64,000 bases of DNA from Stromatinia cepivora (taxonomy: Eukaryota > Ascomycota > Leotiomycetes > Helotiales > Sclerotiniaceae): contig RCTD01000019.1 in the NCBI GenBank assembly GCA_014898415.1, positions 1,302,001 through 1,366,000 on the forward strand, written 5' to 3'. The number at the start of each line of letters is the position of its first letter. Position 1 is the stretch's first letter. Positions 45,049 through 56,997 of this stretch are shown here, in pieces. Made by a program: the position numbers and the translations under genes. Under the pieces are notes generated by a model. The model saw only the letters and a list, made by a program, of their open reading frames with translations. It was not told where the DNA came from and did no database searches.

Positions 45049-47908
45049 TTAAAAGGGCGTTGAAAGTCCGTTCTTTGACTGTCTTTTACTGAAACGGTGG
45101 GACTTCTTTCTAGAGTCTCCGAAAGCTTCTTCTCCTCCTAGACTGGCCTGACTCTTGGTTAGATGATGCCGGCCCGATCGATCACTGAGGCCATAGTTAT
45201 CTTGATAGATGCTTGTTCCATGGATAGTGCTGGTAGGACTTGTGGCGGCGGATGACATATCGAAACCAGTATCGCTGTTGTAAGAGCCAACCATGTTTTG
45301 TGATAAAGCCATATCTTTGGCTTTTTCAATGGCTTCGATCCATTCTTGCGCTGATGTTTTCGAAGGATCATTGGAGGTTACCGAAGTTTTGGTGTCTTCG
45401 AAGGTATAATGTGTTCCACGCTACTTTTGATCAGTATTGAATGAGTTATTGGACATGAACTAACTTACTGTGTCCACGCACCACACGGATTGCCCCTTGG
45501 AATCTGATTGAGTTCGCCATGAGCAATCAGAAGCTAACAAGGATATTTCCATTTTCGTCTTCTTTTCATCGCCACCAGCAGCAGCTAGAATGATTCTTGC
45601 GCTAGATGTGACCATCACAAGCCTTGCTCTTTTTTTGGTTGTCGAACCTCCAAAGAATCTGGCAAATCCTCCTTTCTTTTCAGGGACATCTTCGCCATTC
45701 TTCGAGTTAGGACTATGGGGCAATGGCGAGGATAAAACCATTAAATTCCCCAATTTCAAAATACGCTCGTTACTTCGTGTCAACACGGGCGACCATTCAA
45801 TATCGAGCTGAGTTGGTGGAGGAAGTTCGGTAATTATCCTAGGCTGTGGCCTTGAGTTACCATTGGACGGAGTAAGTTGTGGTGGTGCGCGTGATGTTGG
45901 TGGTGTGGTTGAAAGATTATTGAGCATGATCAAATGAGGTTCTTGTGCAGGTGGAACATAAGGCTTTAACCTGGGAGCTTTCACTTTCCACAACTCCCGA
46001 CTAAATCTCATTCCGTCGAAAAACTCGTGATTTTTGATGTGCTCGATAGATAATCTCCTTTGAGGGTCAAGAACGAGGAGCCTTTCGACGAGGTCTCGGG
46101 CGGTAGGGGGAAATCCTGGGGGAAACTCATACTCCAAGCTGACGATCTTCTGAAAGGTTAGGTATTCATTCGCAGCTTTGAAAGGAGGTCGTCCAGCCAA
46201 GAGTTGGTATATGATACACCCGTAAGCCCATAAATCACTTGATTTGCAAGCGTTTTTATCCGTCAACAACTCAGGGCTGACGTACTCGGCCGTCCCAACA
46301 AATGAACTCGCTCTTGTCGATTCGTCTTCGCCATTGCTAGTTATGTCATATGACTTTGGAGTCGATCCAGGAGCCGGGAGTAATTTAGCAGTTCCAAAAT
46401 CTGTGATCTTGATGTGCATTTTATCATCCAATAAAACGTTTTCCGGTTTCAGGTCTCGGTGTATCACTCCCTTCTGGTGCATAGCATCTATTGCCTCAAG
46501 AAGTTGAGCGCCGTAGAACCTTGTGCACTCCACATCAAACGATCCGATCTTTTTCAATACTCCTAACAGTTCTCCGCCGCTAGCATACTCGAGGACGTAG
46601 TATAAACACGCGCTATCCTGGAATGTGAAGAATAATCGAATGATACCTATGTAATTTATCAGAACAAACACGCGCTACGATGGGATGTGCGGGAAATAAG
46701 AGAATGATACTTGAATGCAGTCATTTAAGGTCGGCGGGGGCGTCTTTCTTACCTGGATGATCCGATAATCGGTTCAGAGTGTCTTTCTCTATATTCACAT
46801 ATTTAATCTTTTTCTCCTTAATTATGTGCTTCTTGTCCAAGATCTTGACGGCATGATCTATTAATGTCTGGCGGTCCGTTGCGAATAATACGGTGCTGTA
46901 TGAGCCCTCTCCTAATGTACGCCCAAAAATGAAATCTTGCACTCCCTTCCTCACCTGCTTCAGGTGCACCTTCCCATCCGCATCAATCTCCTCACGCACG
47001 CCCACTGCGGCACCTCTAACTTTCCACTCTTCAGCGGTGACCACGTTTCCTTCGGTGTCGTAATGTGTACTAGCAGCAGACTTAGGATGTGCCGGATTAT
47101 CGTAACCTCCACCCACTCCCCTCGAATCTCTCCTTGGTGGCATGGGCCCGTTACCTGGTGGCATGTTAAGATTCTTGTTGTACGTGCGATCTCTATGACT
47201 CCCTTCTCTCGAAGGCACTCCCGCCTGCATTGCTTTGGCTGCCGACCTTGAATCGCTCCTTGACGGTACTCCCCCATGTATTGAAGGATTCGAAGATTCG
47301 CTCCTCAGTCTATATGATCCGTGATCTCTATTTGGTATTGCGTTTGGAGGGGGTTGCGCTGCGTAAACACCTGAAATTGGCCGGCCGGCCCCCGGAGGTG
47401 GATATGCTCGCGTTCCGTTCTGCATTGGATGTGGTTGATATGGGGGGAATGCTTGCTGTTGTTGAGATTGGTGATTCATAGGCATTGATTGTCGATATGC
47501 CTTCGCTCCCACAGGCCTCGGCAAAGGCTCTTGCTGCGCCTGTACCTTTATAGATTCACCACTACTCGAAGCTGAACGTGAATTTGAGCGTTTCGGATCT
47601 GACGTTTGTGGAAGTTCTGGGGATGGCGTAGAGTTTGAAGAAGGGTCGCTGGGTGAGCCGCGTCGGAGGATATTAAATAAGGAATGTCGTTTTGATTGCG
47701 TTTGAGAATCTGGGGTTTTCCGCGCGTCTCTAGATTCCGAAGGGGTTAAATCTGCGGCTTGGGTTGGTACGAATGTAGATTCGTAATTTGTATGTTCGTC
47801 ATTGCGATCATTCGAAGCTTCAAGAGTTGATGTGCCGGATGATGCATCATCAGGATTAGCTATCCGTAAGCCACCGAAGGATTGAGATAGTGATAAATCG
47901 TTCTCCAT
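45049..47908 (-). CDS. pkh1: PDK1/Pkh-type serine/threonine protein kinase
   Basis: Phosphoinositide-dependent kinase-1 homologue. Pkh kinases phosphorylate the activation loop of AGC kinases (Ypk, Sch9, Pkc1) in sphingolipid and cell-wall signalling. Minus-strand exons: 47908-46753, 46646-45469, 45420-45049, giving 901 residues. Residues 1-320 are disordered and Ser/Pro/Gln-rich. The kinase domain starts near 322, with the P-loop GEGSYSTV, Lys355 in HAVKIL, catalytic HRDLKPEN (Asp450), DFG at Asp468 and AEYVSPELL in the activation segment. SSFVGTAEYVSPE and LEYASGGELL are diagnostic of the PDK1 subfamily. A PDK1-type PH-like domain follows at about 725-810 (ARLVMVTSSARIILA, WCVDTRGTHYTFED, WIEAIEKAK), with a Ser-rich tail. 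Intron phases fit. The 5' region is flanked by long microsatellite-bearing sequence. Confidence 0.93.
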
Positions 47909-49990
47909 ATTGGCCCTCTTTCTTTGGCTGGGAGTTTTACCAGTACAGTAGTGTGGTAAATGGCCGTCAAGCAGCGAAATTGATCCTAACCTATATCATC
48001 CCAATGCTGCTAATATTATGAAGGTCGGTCCTGGCTATTCTAGCAGACGATAGAATTGGAAAGGTAAAGAAAGAACGGAAGGAAGGAAGTAAGTGGGTGA
48101 GTGAGTGAGTGAGTGAGGGAAATTAAAATAATAATAATAATAACAATTATAATAATAATTTAAAATCCCCACGTAAGTAGAGGAACAAATAACGAGGATT
48201 TGAATGTGAGTACTTGGTGACCCTATCTTTTTTTAGGATCTGGAATTGAATCGATATGTATACGTAGGACAAGTCAATGGTACTTGATCTGCGTATGACT
48301 GTTGTGGCTTTGGTGTACCGTTGTCCGGGTAGGTGTGATTTTAAACTTCTCGGTGTTCTTCTGCTGGGGTGATCCAAAGATAGAAATTACGAAGAAAACG
48401 ATCAAAAAAAAAAAAAAAGTCCTTTTCTTTAAATTGAACTTTCAGACGGCTTAGATTCGGAAGACTGGAAAGATTGATTGGTTGTGTTAAATCAATGTTC
48501 ACTATTCATTCAAAGTTGAGTGTGAAAGAGAACACTAATTAATGATAAACGAAATGAACTTCCTAACAAGATCTTCTAGTGTTCCATTCAATCAAGATGA
48601 CTACCGCTGCTGTAGTGAGTGAGTGAGTGAAAAGGTAAAAGATGTAGGTAGGTATGTATGTAGGTAGGTAGGTAGACCATTTAAGTTTTCGAGTTTTCAA
48701 GCTTTGAGTTCTGGTATGTATGGGTTATGGGTACACCAAGAGTAATAAAGTTGATGAAGAGAAAGTATGATGGAGTACTCCGAGGTAGTATGTATGTATG
48801 TATAGGTACTTGCTGGGTATATAATAGACTAATAAAAAGAGGCTGAGGAATAAATCATTGGGGAAAAGCTATATTTGGCTACCTTAAGCTTGTCTGCTGA
48901 TACCTTAGACAAGATGTACATGTTAGGTGAGCATAACAATTATTATTAGTATAGGGGTGTCAATTGTTGTATGCATTATCTGAACATAGAAATCATCATC
49001 AAATAAAGTGAAATTGTTAATATTCAAATTTATGAAGTGTGGGTGTGAATACATCATACAGCTGGTCATGTATTAGTGATATTTCGGCAAATAAAATCTA
49101 TTAGTCATCGGAAAATCCATTTGGCAAAGGTCGAACGTCGAATGATAATTAAATACACACACACCTACTTGTCAGATAGATAATTTAATCAAAATATGTC
49201 TCTCGCGTGGAAGGAGGAGGACCTGCAAAGTTCCTGTACGGAGAGTATGCCATTGAACGCCGCCTTAAAGCCATCCACGGTTGAAAATTCACATTCAACC
49301 AATTTCATCATCATCATGACTTGCATTTGCATGCCTTCTAATCCCATTTATTAATATTTGACTTCATAAATGAGATGTGCTACCACCATTTGGTCTCCTT
49401 AATTACTTCGTATCTTTATTCCATTCCATGTTTCTCACTGCTGGCGTACTCACTATGCTAACTAAAACCATAAGCTGTCTCAATCAAAGCTTAATTGATG
49501 TTAATCCGGAAGCATATTTTATTCGATAATATACACTTTTAAACTTTCAGGTCGTCGTTATCCATTGACCTCGCGGAATCTGACATCAGATAACCAGAAA
49601 ACAGCCATTCTACCTGGCAAGAAGGCCATCTCAGGAAAATATTCTAGATGTGCGGAAATAATCTCGCAAAGCAAATAAATCCGAAAATTGATGTTATGAG
49701 ATATCTCAATACTGCTATACCATATTGTTATCCATGCTCAACTATTAGTTATACTTCGTTGCTATCCTAAAGTCTCGGTAGATTCAGGGAGTAAGAGTGG
49801 ATCGAGAGGTCCAAATATGACGATATTCTCCCTCCTTTCATAGGGTAATGTATCAACGTTCCTTCCTCTTCAAGTGAAGTGCCTAAAGATCCTCATCCGT
49901 TGTGAATAAATGCTTTTTCTTTAAGATTGCATGGCATGTCCTTTGTGATCTTGTTCCATTCTTAATTTGTTTCCAGTCACCAGTATAGTC
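47909..49990. promoter_or_regulatory. Divergent 2-kb spacer with several microsatellites
   Basis: Divergent promoter region of the kinase (minus) and the Ser-rich orphan (plus). It holds a GGAA/GTGA/ATA compound microsatellite at 48065-48165, an A run of about 15 at 48404-48418, and GTGA and GTAG/GTAT repeats at 48614-48675. No gene is supported. A long kinase 5' UTR is plausible, as is common for fungal signalling kinases, but cannot be shown here. Confidence 0.5.
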
Positions 49991-52394
49991 ATGATTCGAC
50001 TGACCCCGTCCCTCATAACCATTGGTTTGGGCGATATTAAGGACTACGACAGACGCGCAAAACGTCGAGCCAAGCTGCAGCCTGGTAATATTCCGCAAGC
50101 CACGCCTCACTCACACCAGATCATTCTACCAATTAGATCCATTAGCCCAAGAACCAGAGTCTATGGTCCATCTGCTAATATTATACCAAGCACCGACGGA
50201 AGTCATCTTGCGAATCAAACTAATCAAGGACCAGATGAGGGTTATAAGTTTCCTAGACTTGAATCCCCTCTGCCATTGGAATGTGTTTTACAAACTCCTG
50301 CTCATGCTCAAGATTTTGGTATTTTCGATTGGGCAAATCCGTCACCTCGCTCTTCTGATGGCACAATCACAAACAACCATTCTGTAGACCACTCCTCGGT
50401 ATTAATAGCGCCATCCGAGTTACACAATGCCACAAACAAGGAAACATTTGAAGAGTGGTTAGACGCGAGGCGAGGGAGGATAATGAATGAGATGCAGGAG
50501 GCTCAAAGTAGCCAAGAATCGGCAGAGCTTGAAGCGGGTGAAGAATCCTTTGAGAATTTCGGTACTAGACGGCTCTCTTCACCTTTCAAAGACAACTTTG
50601 ACTACGGCGGATTTGTCGAAAGTCCTAGTCAGCAGGAGAGTGACCAAAGTCGAGGATCTTCACCTTTCGGTAAGATTTTATTCTGTAGGATAGTGGCACC
50701 ACGACTTAAGAGCTTCGCAAATTTGATATTACTCAAGACATTGGAATGATCAAGATATAGCAAAATCACTAATGTCTTTTAGAACCGGAAGATTCTTCAA
50801 CCACTCCTCATCTCCAACCCCCCGCAGCACAGAGGTTACAAGCTCGTACGAGATTACCACGCTCACCTTTGTTCCTGGCACAAAATGCATCAAGCTCACC
50901 GGAGCGGCGTGTAAGTACGCCCCCGTTCTTCAAATCCGTCTGGAGTGTTTCAAAGGTCTCTTTCGGAGGCAATGACTAACTCCCGGATGTTGTAGTCCAC
51001 AGCCAGTTTAACGCCAAGAGTTGTATCTCGCATAGCTACTCATAACACTCCAGGTTTTATGTTTTCCCAGCCAGCTCGACGCCCTGGACCCAGCCCTCAT
51101 CCCCATTCAACACGTCAGCCTCGGACATTGAGACACCAAGCTAACAGCTTTTCATTTGACGACTCGGAAAGATCTAGCGTTGCTTACGAACAAGAAAGGG
51201 CATTATCTTCATCAACAACAGATAGCCGACCACGACCATCGGAGAGCCTTAACCTTCGTCAAGAATTGCGTGGAAGTTCATTGCAGAGTTCTCGAATACC
51301 TTCGTTTGCAAGTTCCATTCGCAGTCAAGAGCATCCTGCTTCTGACCGGGAGGTATCAACACATCCAAAAGAAACTGAAAATGAAGCGAATCCTGATCGA
51401 TCCATTCGCGACGAAGAAATGGATCCCCACAGTCTTGTTTTGTTCGCAGAGCAATCTGTAATATCCACAACAGCTTCCCTTAATCGTTCCCAAGAATTGC
51501 GTCTGCCACCACCATTCTCTACCGTTTCTAGATCGGTCTCGAAGACAGGATCACTTCCAAGTTCTCCGCCAGATGGGGATCAAAGCAGACCTTCGCCTAC
51601 AAGCATCATTAGAAGCTCGTCCGGGAGCCCTTCAAGAAGTCCCTCAAGAAATATTTCTATCTCAAGCTCCATCATTAGTCAACTAATTCGAGAGCATGAT
51701 GAGAGACAAGCATCAAGTCCACCTGTAAGTTCACCTTATATTTACACGTTTGCTTCTTCTAAACCCCCTTGTGCACTAGTCAGGTGGGGGGCGCCGACGA
51801 TTAAATCCTATCGTCAGAGCTGCTGCACGCCTATTCTCGAGTCCCGTATCCCGATCACCTCCACGTAACTCTCCCCCCCCTTCACCATCTCCATCGCCAC
51901 GTCGTCGTACACGACCTCAGCCAACCCCAAGAAGAGACAGTGATACAGGTCCAAGAACATATACTCCATCTAGGGGATACTCAGTGTACAATGATTCCCT
52001 TCCCGCAGCATCTCAACCTCAAACCCCTGCCCATTTACCCGAAGCTCGGCATCAGTCCCGATATCATCCATCTTACACTGCACCCACAACTCGATCTATG
52101 GCTCGATTGAGAAGTCAAATACCAGAACCTGTAGTTGGTACTCTAGTTCGACCAAGTGATCCTTTCGATCAAGATTCTGCTCAGCGATGGATGCATGAAT
52201 CTGATACTCGCTGGACAAGACAGAGATCTGGTTCGCCAGCGGGAATGTCTGATGATGGGTTTCAAGGTCTTTATGGTGGTAGAGAAAATGGTGATGATGA
52301 ACAAAGCTGGATTGATGGGGTCAGAACTCGTAATGCTGAGATGAGAACGTGGCAGACACGAAGTTCTGATGGGAGGTTGGAGGATGAGGAATAA
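49991..52394 (+). CDS. Hypothetical Ser/Pro/Arg-rich disordered protein
   Basis: I do not recognise a family. Four exons keep frame: 49991-50669, 50783-50910, 50996-51724, 51780-52394, giving 716 residues. The N-terminus (MIRLTPSLITIGLGDIKDYDRRAKRRAK) is basic. One acidic amphipathic stretch near residues 155-170 (KETFEEWLDARRGRIMNEMQE) could be a short coiled coil. Most of the rest is low-complexity, with many SSP, SPS and RSP triplets and two RS/SP-rich blocks around residues 410-470 and 525-570. The C-terminus ends in a W-containing acidic segment (QSWIDGVRTRNAEMRTWQT). No membrane segment or catalytic motif is visible. Several introns lie in coding frame with consensus ends, which supports a real gene. 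The start is uncertain: the frame is open to a TTG at 49967 and an upstream non-coding exon is possible. The last acceptor (CTAG at 51776-51779) was chosen to keep phase. Confidence 0.7.
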
Positions 52395-53415
52395 GGTGGT
52401 ACTGAAAGGATGGATGGATGAGGAGTTTGTGGGAGGGACTTTTTTAATGAATATTGCTACGGAAATAATATCGGTATTGTGATTAGCCTACGAGCATCTT
52501 ATATTCCTTTCTAATAACTAACCTGACTCTGGCGAATTATATCAATTGTTAAAATTTTAGTCATGTTGTTTAGGTTTATTAAATCGATATCTTAACACCA
52601 AATCATTTTAATTAATTGATCTGATCTATTCTTCTGATTGGTCGTTGTGGTGTAATCGAGGTTTATTAGCCTCAGATCAATGTTTGGTGTGGTTAGAATT
52701 GAAATCGATGTTCAATATCAAAGGAAAGGAAAGAAGACGGACTACCGAAGGGATATCGGTTTGTATATGATTTGTTGTTAGATGTTGTAGCACATTCCAG
52801 TACTCACTATACATCCATCATATGACGTTGTTGAGGGATGAGAGAGGAAGATCATCGGATGTTGTTTCCATTAAAAAGTGCCGGTCAGGAACAGACCAAG
52901 TACAGGGCACGGATCTAATTTGCAGACAGTTAATAGAATTATGACGACAACAACACGATACTTTTTCACTTCTCACTTCTCTTTTCGACATAATCTACTA
53001 ATTCTTCTTTTGGAATTTATATGTCCAGATTAAACCTATTTGGGTTATGCTAAGCCACGAGATGGCAAGTCTCCAAAGGCTTAAGCCTTAAGGTAAAGTC
53101 TACCAAGGATCATTTTCATCAAGATTCAGGTTCAATCCCCCGGACCTTTTGAATGATTTGAGTAACCCTAGTGGATTATTTGGTTGTTGATATCGGAATA
53201 AAGAAGGTGTTTCATTTGCTAAACTGATGTGCATCGGGTACTACGGGTTGTACATCTCATCCCTTTGCTTGATTATTATTCACTACTTCATATTTTCACT
53301 TTTTATTTCGCGCTATCAACATTTCTATTTTGTTGATGGCGATTTGAATCTCTCGAGGAGTTCTATCTTTTCTATTCTCACAAACTTCTTTTGTGTCTCT
53401 AATACTTAATATATA
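52395..53415. promoter_or_regulatory. Intergenic region upstream of the glycosyltransferase gene
   Basis: A 1-kb spacer between two plus-strand genes. It should hold the upstream 3' UTR and the glycosyltransferase promoter. The sequence just before the ATG at 53416 is T/C-rich with TTCTTTTGTGTC, as in many fungal 5' leaders. No RNA gene was found. Confidence 0.5.
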
Positions 53416-56400
53416 ATGTCAGAAGCAGCAACAGATACCACTGCTAATAGCGGACCTGCGATGGTCAATGGAGCTGCACAAATCCCATCACAGTCAAGAT
53501 CAATATCCGCCACGGAATCAGACATCCCTACCGCGAATATCCCGAACGATGTGCAACAGGAAACAGAACGGCCTAACCTTACTCCTACGAAAGTATGGCA
53601 AACCGAAAGACCTCAAGCAGCGAGGAAATCCTCCCTGTTGGCGCCAGCTTACCCAAGAGGTCAAACGAATACTTCAATGTTGAATGAAGCAATTTGGAGT
53701 AAAGGACCCGTTTCTAAGGACGATGATTCTACAAGTAGCAGCAGCAGTGAAGACGAGGAAGATATCCCAGCGAAAAAGAAGAAAAGGACACAAATGCCAG
53801 GGAGGAAAACTACAGATACGGGTGGCAGGAACCGATATAATAAATTTCAGGTTGGAAATGAAGATTTCAGTACCAAGGGCAGGGTATCCAAGAAAGATGG
53901 ACGATTAAATATCAGTGTCAATGAGACCAGTAACAGAGGATACCTTGCGAAAGCATTAGGCGCCACCTTCTTCAATAAACTTGGGAATGAGAATATGACT
54001 GGCGAATCACCAGAGGCAAATCTTGTAAGACGTCAAAGGGGCAAACTTTCGAGAACTTCATCGGAAGACACAGTCACTTCAGATTCGCCCAGACCTAGGC
54101 TGAATATTGTTGTAATGGTTATAGGAAGTCGTGGCGATATACAACCATTTCTGAAGTTGGGAAAGTGTTTGAAGGAGTATGGACATAGGGTGAGAATAGC
54201 AACACATCCCGCGTTTCGAGACTTTGTTCAGAAAGATTCTGGCTTGGAATTTTTCTCTGTTGGTGGGGATCCTGCGGAGCTTATGGCGTTTATGGTTAAG
54301 AATCCAGGAATGATACCGACGATGGATACTCTCAAGAAAGGAGAAGTGGGGAGACGAAGGGAACAGATGGCAGAAATGTTTGAAGGCTTCTGGAGAGCTT
54401 GTATCAATGCTACGGACGAAGAGAAAGATGTTAGAAATCTTAAGATGATGGGGGATCAAGCACCATTTGTTGCGGACGCTATTATTGCAAATCCTCCAAG
54501 TTTTGCACACGTTCATTGCGCCGAACGACTAGGTGTACCTCTTCATCTCATGTTCACATTTCCATATACTCCAACACAAGCATTTCCACATCCTTTGGCC
54601 AATATTAAGAAAACAAATGTGGATCCAGGATATACAAATTTTATGTCATACCCATTGGTGGAGATGATGACTTGGCAAGGACTTGGTGATCTAGTCAATA
54701 ATTTCAGAGTAAAAACTTTAGGTCTGGAACCGGTATCAACATTATGGGCTCCAGGTCAACTTTATCGGCTTAAAGTTCCATATACGTACCTCTGGTCACC
54801 TGGACTCGTACCAAAACCAAAAGATTGGGGACCAGAAATTGATATTGCTGGTTTCATTTTTCTTGATCTCGCAGATACATTCACACCACCGGATGATCTT
54901 ACCAAATTCCTTGAAGGTGGAGAGCCACCAGTCTATATTGGCTTTGGTTCTATCGTTGTTGATGATCCTGATAAATTTACGGAAATGATTTTTGAAGCCG
55001 TAAAGAAAGCTGGAGTAAGGGCATTGGTATCAAAAGGATGGGGTGGCCTTGGTGGTGAGAATATACCGGATAATGTGTTCATGCTCGAGAATACACCGCA
55101 TGATTGGCTCTTCCCAAGAGTTAAGGCAGTGGTGCATCATGGCGGTGCTGGAACCACAGCTATTGGTCTTAAATGTGGAAAGCCAACCATGATTGTCCCA
55201 TTCTTTGGAGATCAACAATTCTGGGGATCTATGATTGGTAGCTCAGGAGCTGGAGCAGATCCCGTTCCCTACAAGGAATTGACAGCTGATAAATTAGCTG
55301 AAGGTATCAAGCAGTGTTTGACGGACAAAGCCAGAGAAGCAGTAGAGAAGATTGCCAAGGATATTGAAGCTGAAGGTGATGGCGCACAGAATGCAGTCAA
55401 GTCATTCCATCGAAGTCTTACTCTCCGAGGCGAACATTCTATGCGTTGTTCTATTCTGGAAGATCGAGTGGCGGTTTGGACCATGAAGGGTACCAATTTG
55501 CGATTAAGTGCATTAGCTGCCGAATTGCTGGTTGAGAGGAAGCAAATTACCTGGAAACAGTTAAGACTCATTAGACATCATGAGTGGAATGATTTCGAAG
55601 GACCAGGTGAGCCTATTAGTGGTGTTACAACAGCTGTTACAGGTACAGTTACGGGGATTGCTACTGGCGTGGGTGGTATACCATTCAAGGTCAGAAAGAC
55701 GATAAAAAGGAGAAGTATGCATGAAGAAAGGAAGAAGAGGAGATCGGAAGATATACGGAAAAGTGGAAGTGGAAGTACTCTTAATGAGAAGAAGACTTCT
55801 TCTCGAAAGAGTGGCGATAGTACTACACTCAACAATCAGACGATACAAGAGGAGAGTCATCAAAAGAAGAACGATGACACAAGCAAAAATACAGAAAGCA
55901 CGAATTTATCGACAGAAGCACAGAATACGAGTCCTGAGGCAGCCTTGGATTCCTCATGTAATGCCAGCATGGCAAATCATACCACAAGCGGTGAACCAAC
56001 TCGTCAATACAGCCAAGCTAATCAAGAAGAACAAAATTCACAAGCTGCTACTAACTTCGAGAACCAATCTACGCTCTCTCGTGAATCCACTACAAACGAA
56101 GCCGAAGCAGTAGCTAAAGACATTGGTTACGGTTTTGGTAAAACAGCAGAAGCAGTAGCCCGTGCACCCATGGATTTAGCTCTTGCCCTCGCTCAAGGTT
56201 TCCACAATGCCCCTCGTCTATATGGCGATACTACAGTGCGTCGTCCAACACGAATTACAGGTATGAAGAGCGGAATGAAGGCAGCTGGAGAAGAATTCAT
56301 CTTTGGCATTTACGATGGTGTAACAGGTTTAGTAGTGCAACCATATACTGGAGCTCGGGACCATGGCACATTAGGATTTCTAAAAGGAGTAGGAATGGGT

Positions 56401-56997
56401 CTTACCGGATTCGTATTGAAAGATATCAGTGCCATAATCGGGCCATTCGGCTATACATTAAAAGGCGTGCACAAAGAACTAGTAAAAAGCAAACAACCCA
56501 CCGCCTTCATCCGCCGAGCCCGAATCCTCCAAGGTCAACGCGATGTAAATCAAGTAGCCTCCAACCCTACCGAAAAAAAAGAAATAGAAGAAAGAATCAC
56601 ACATGGCTGGGCCATCATCCTCCAAGTCTGGAAATTAATGGATGAGAAAAAACACAATGGCAGATTGGGTTTAAAGGGTCGCATAAAAGTAATGCGTGAA
56701 CGCAAAACATGGCGTTCAAATGCCGCGTTTGAAGGGGTAGGTGCGGCGGAGCGAGAGATGCTCGCGAAGAAAAATGGGGATGTGGGGGATGATAAAAGGC
56801 AAATTTCTCGAAAACAAAGGGAGGAATTGGCGAAAGCGGGACGACCTGGGAAAGGGATCACGGCGGAGTTGGAAGATGATAGGATTTTGAGGGATAAGGG
56901 GATTCCGAGGGCGCCGTCTGAGGGAGAGGAGGGAGAGGGTGATGAGAAGGTTAATGTCTTGACTGGGCGTGATGAGAGAGGGGTTGTGGTTGGTTGA
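53416..56997 (+). CDS. UDP-glycosyltransferase, sterol-glucosyltransferase-like (GT1/GT28 fold)
   Basis: An intronless 1193-residue protein with a two-domain GT-B glycosyltransferase core. Residues 1-229 are Ser/Thr-rich and disordered. The N-terminal Rossmann domain starts at about 230 (VVMVIGSRGDIQPFLKLGKCL), the signature of sterol 3-beta-glucosyltransferases. The C-terminal donor domain contains PPVYIGFGSIV and, at about 573, HHGGAGTTAIGLKCGKPT followed by VPFFGDQQFWG, the UDP-sugar-binding motif. Residues ~755-895 are a charged low-complexity linker. A conserved segment then begins near 901 (DIGYGFGKTAEAVARAPMD, FGIYDGVTGLVVQPYTGA, GFLKGVGMGL) that resembles the C-terminal region of VPS13-type lipid-transfer proteins. 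There is no GRAM or PH domain ahead of the catalytic core, unlike Atg26-type sterol glucosyltransferases. The expected reaction is glucose transfer from UDP-glucose to a sterol or related lipid; the acceptor is inferred. Confidence 0.9.
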   Translation: MSEAATDTTANSGPAMVNGAAQIPSQSRSISATESDIPTANIPNDVQQETERPNLTPTKVWQTERPQAARKSSLLAPAYPRGQTNTSMLNEAIWSKGPVSKDDDSTSSSSSEDEEDIPAKKKKRTQMPGRKTTDTGGRNRYNKFQVGNEDFSTKGRVSKKDGRLNISVNETSNRGYLAKALGATFFNKLGNENMTGESPEANLVRRQRGKLSRTSSEDTVTSDSPRPRLNIVVMVIGSRGDIQPFLKLGKCLKEYGHRVRIATHPAFRDFVQKDSGLEFFSVGGDPAELMAFMVKNPGMIPTMDTLKKGEVGRRREQMAEMFEGFWRACINATDEEKDVRNLKMMGDQAPFVADAIIANPPSFAHVHCAERLGVPLHLMFTFPYTPTQAFPHPLANIKKTNVDPGYTNFMSYPLVEMMTWQGLGDLVNNFRVKTLGLEPVSTLWAPGQLYRLKVPYTYLWSPGLVPKPKDWGPEIDIAGFIFLDLADTFTPPDDLTKFLEGGEPPVYIGFGSIVVDDPDKFTEMIFEAVKKAGVRALVSKGWGGLGGENIPDNVFMLENTPHDWLFPRVKAVVHHGGAGTTAIGLKCGKPTMIVPFFGDQQFWGSMIGSSGAGADPVPYKELTADKLAEGIKQCLTDKAREAVEKIAKDIEAEGDGAQNAVKSFHRSLTLRGEHSMRCSILEDRVAVWTMKGTNLRLSALAAELLVERKQITWKQLRLIRHHEWNDFEGPGEPISGVTTAVTGTVTGIATGVGGIPFKVRKTIKRRSMHEERKKRRSEDIRKSGSGSTLNEKKTSSRKSGDSTTLNNQTIQEESHQKKNDDTSKNTESTNLSTEAQNTSPEAALDSSCNASMANHTTSGEPTRQYSQANQEEQNSQAATNFENQSTLSRESTTNEAEAVAKDIGYGFGKTAEAVARAPMDLALALAQGFHNAPRLYGDTTVRRPTRITGMKSGMKAAGEEFIFGIYDGVTGLVVQPYTGARDHGTLGFLKGVGMGLTGFVLKDISAIIGPFGYTLKGVHKELVKSKQPTAFIRRARILQGQRDVNQVASNPTEKKEIEERITHGWAIILQVWKLMDEKKHNGRLGLKGRIKVMRERKTWRSNAAFEGVGAAEREMLAKKNGDVGDDKRQISRKQREELAKAGRPGKGITAELEDDRILRDKGIPRAPSEGEEGEGDEKVNVLTGRDERGVVVG

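Noticed and set aside
53078..53155. tRNA-like GGTTCAATCCC box
   Set aside because: The T-stem does not pair (TCAGG against CCCCG) and no A box or acceptor stem could be placed upstream.
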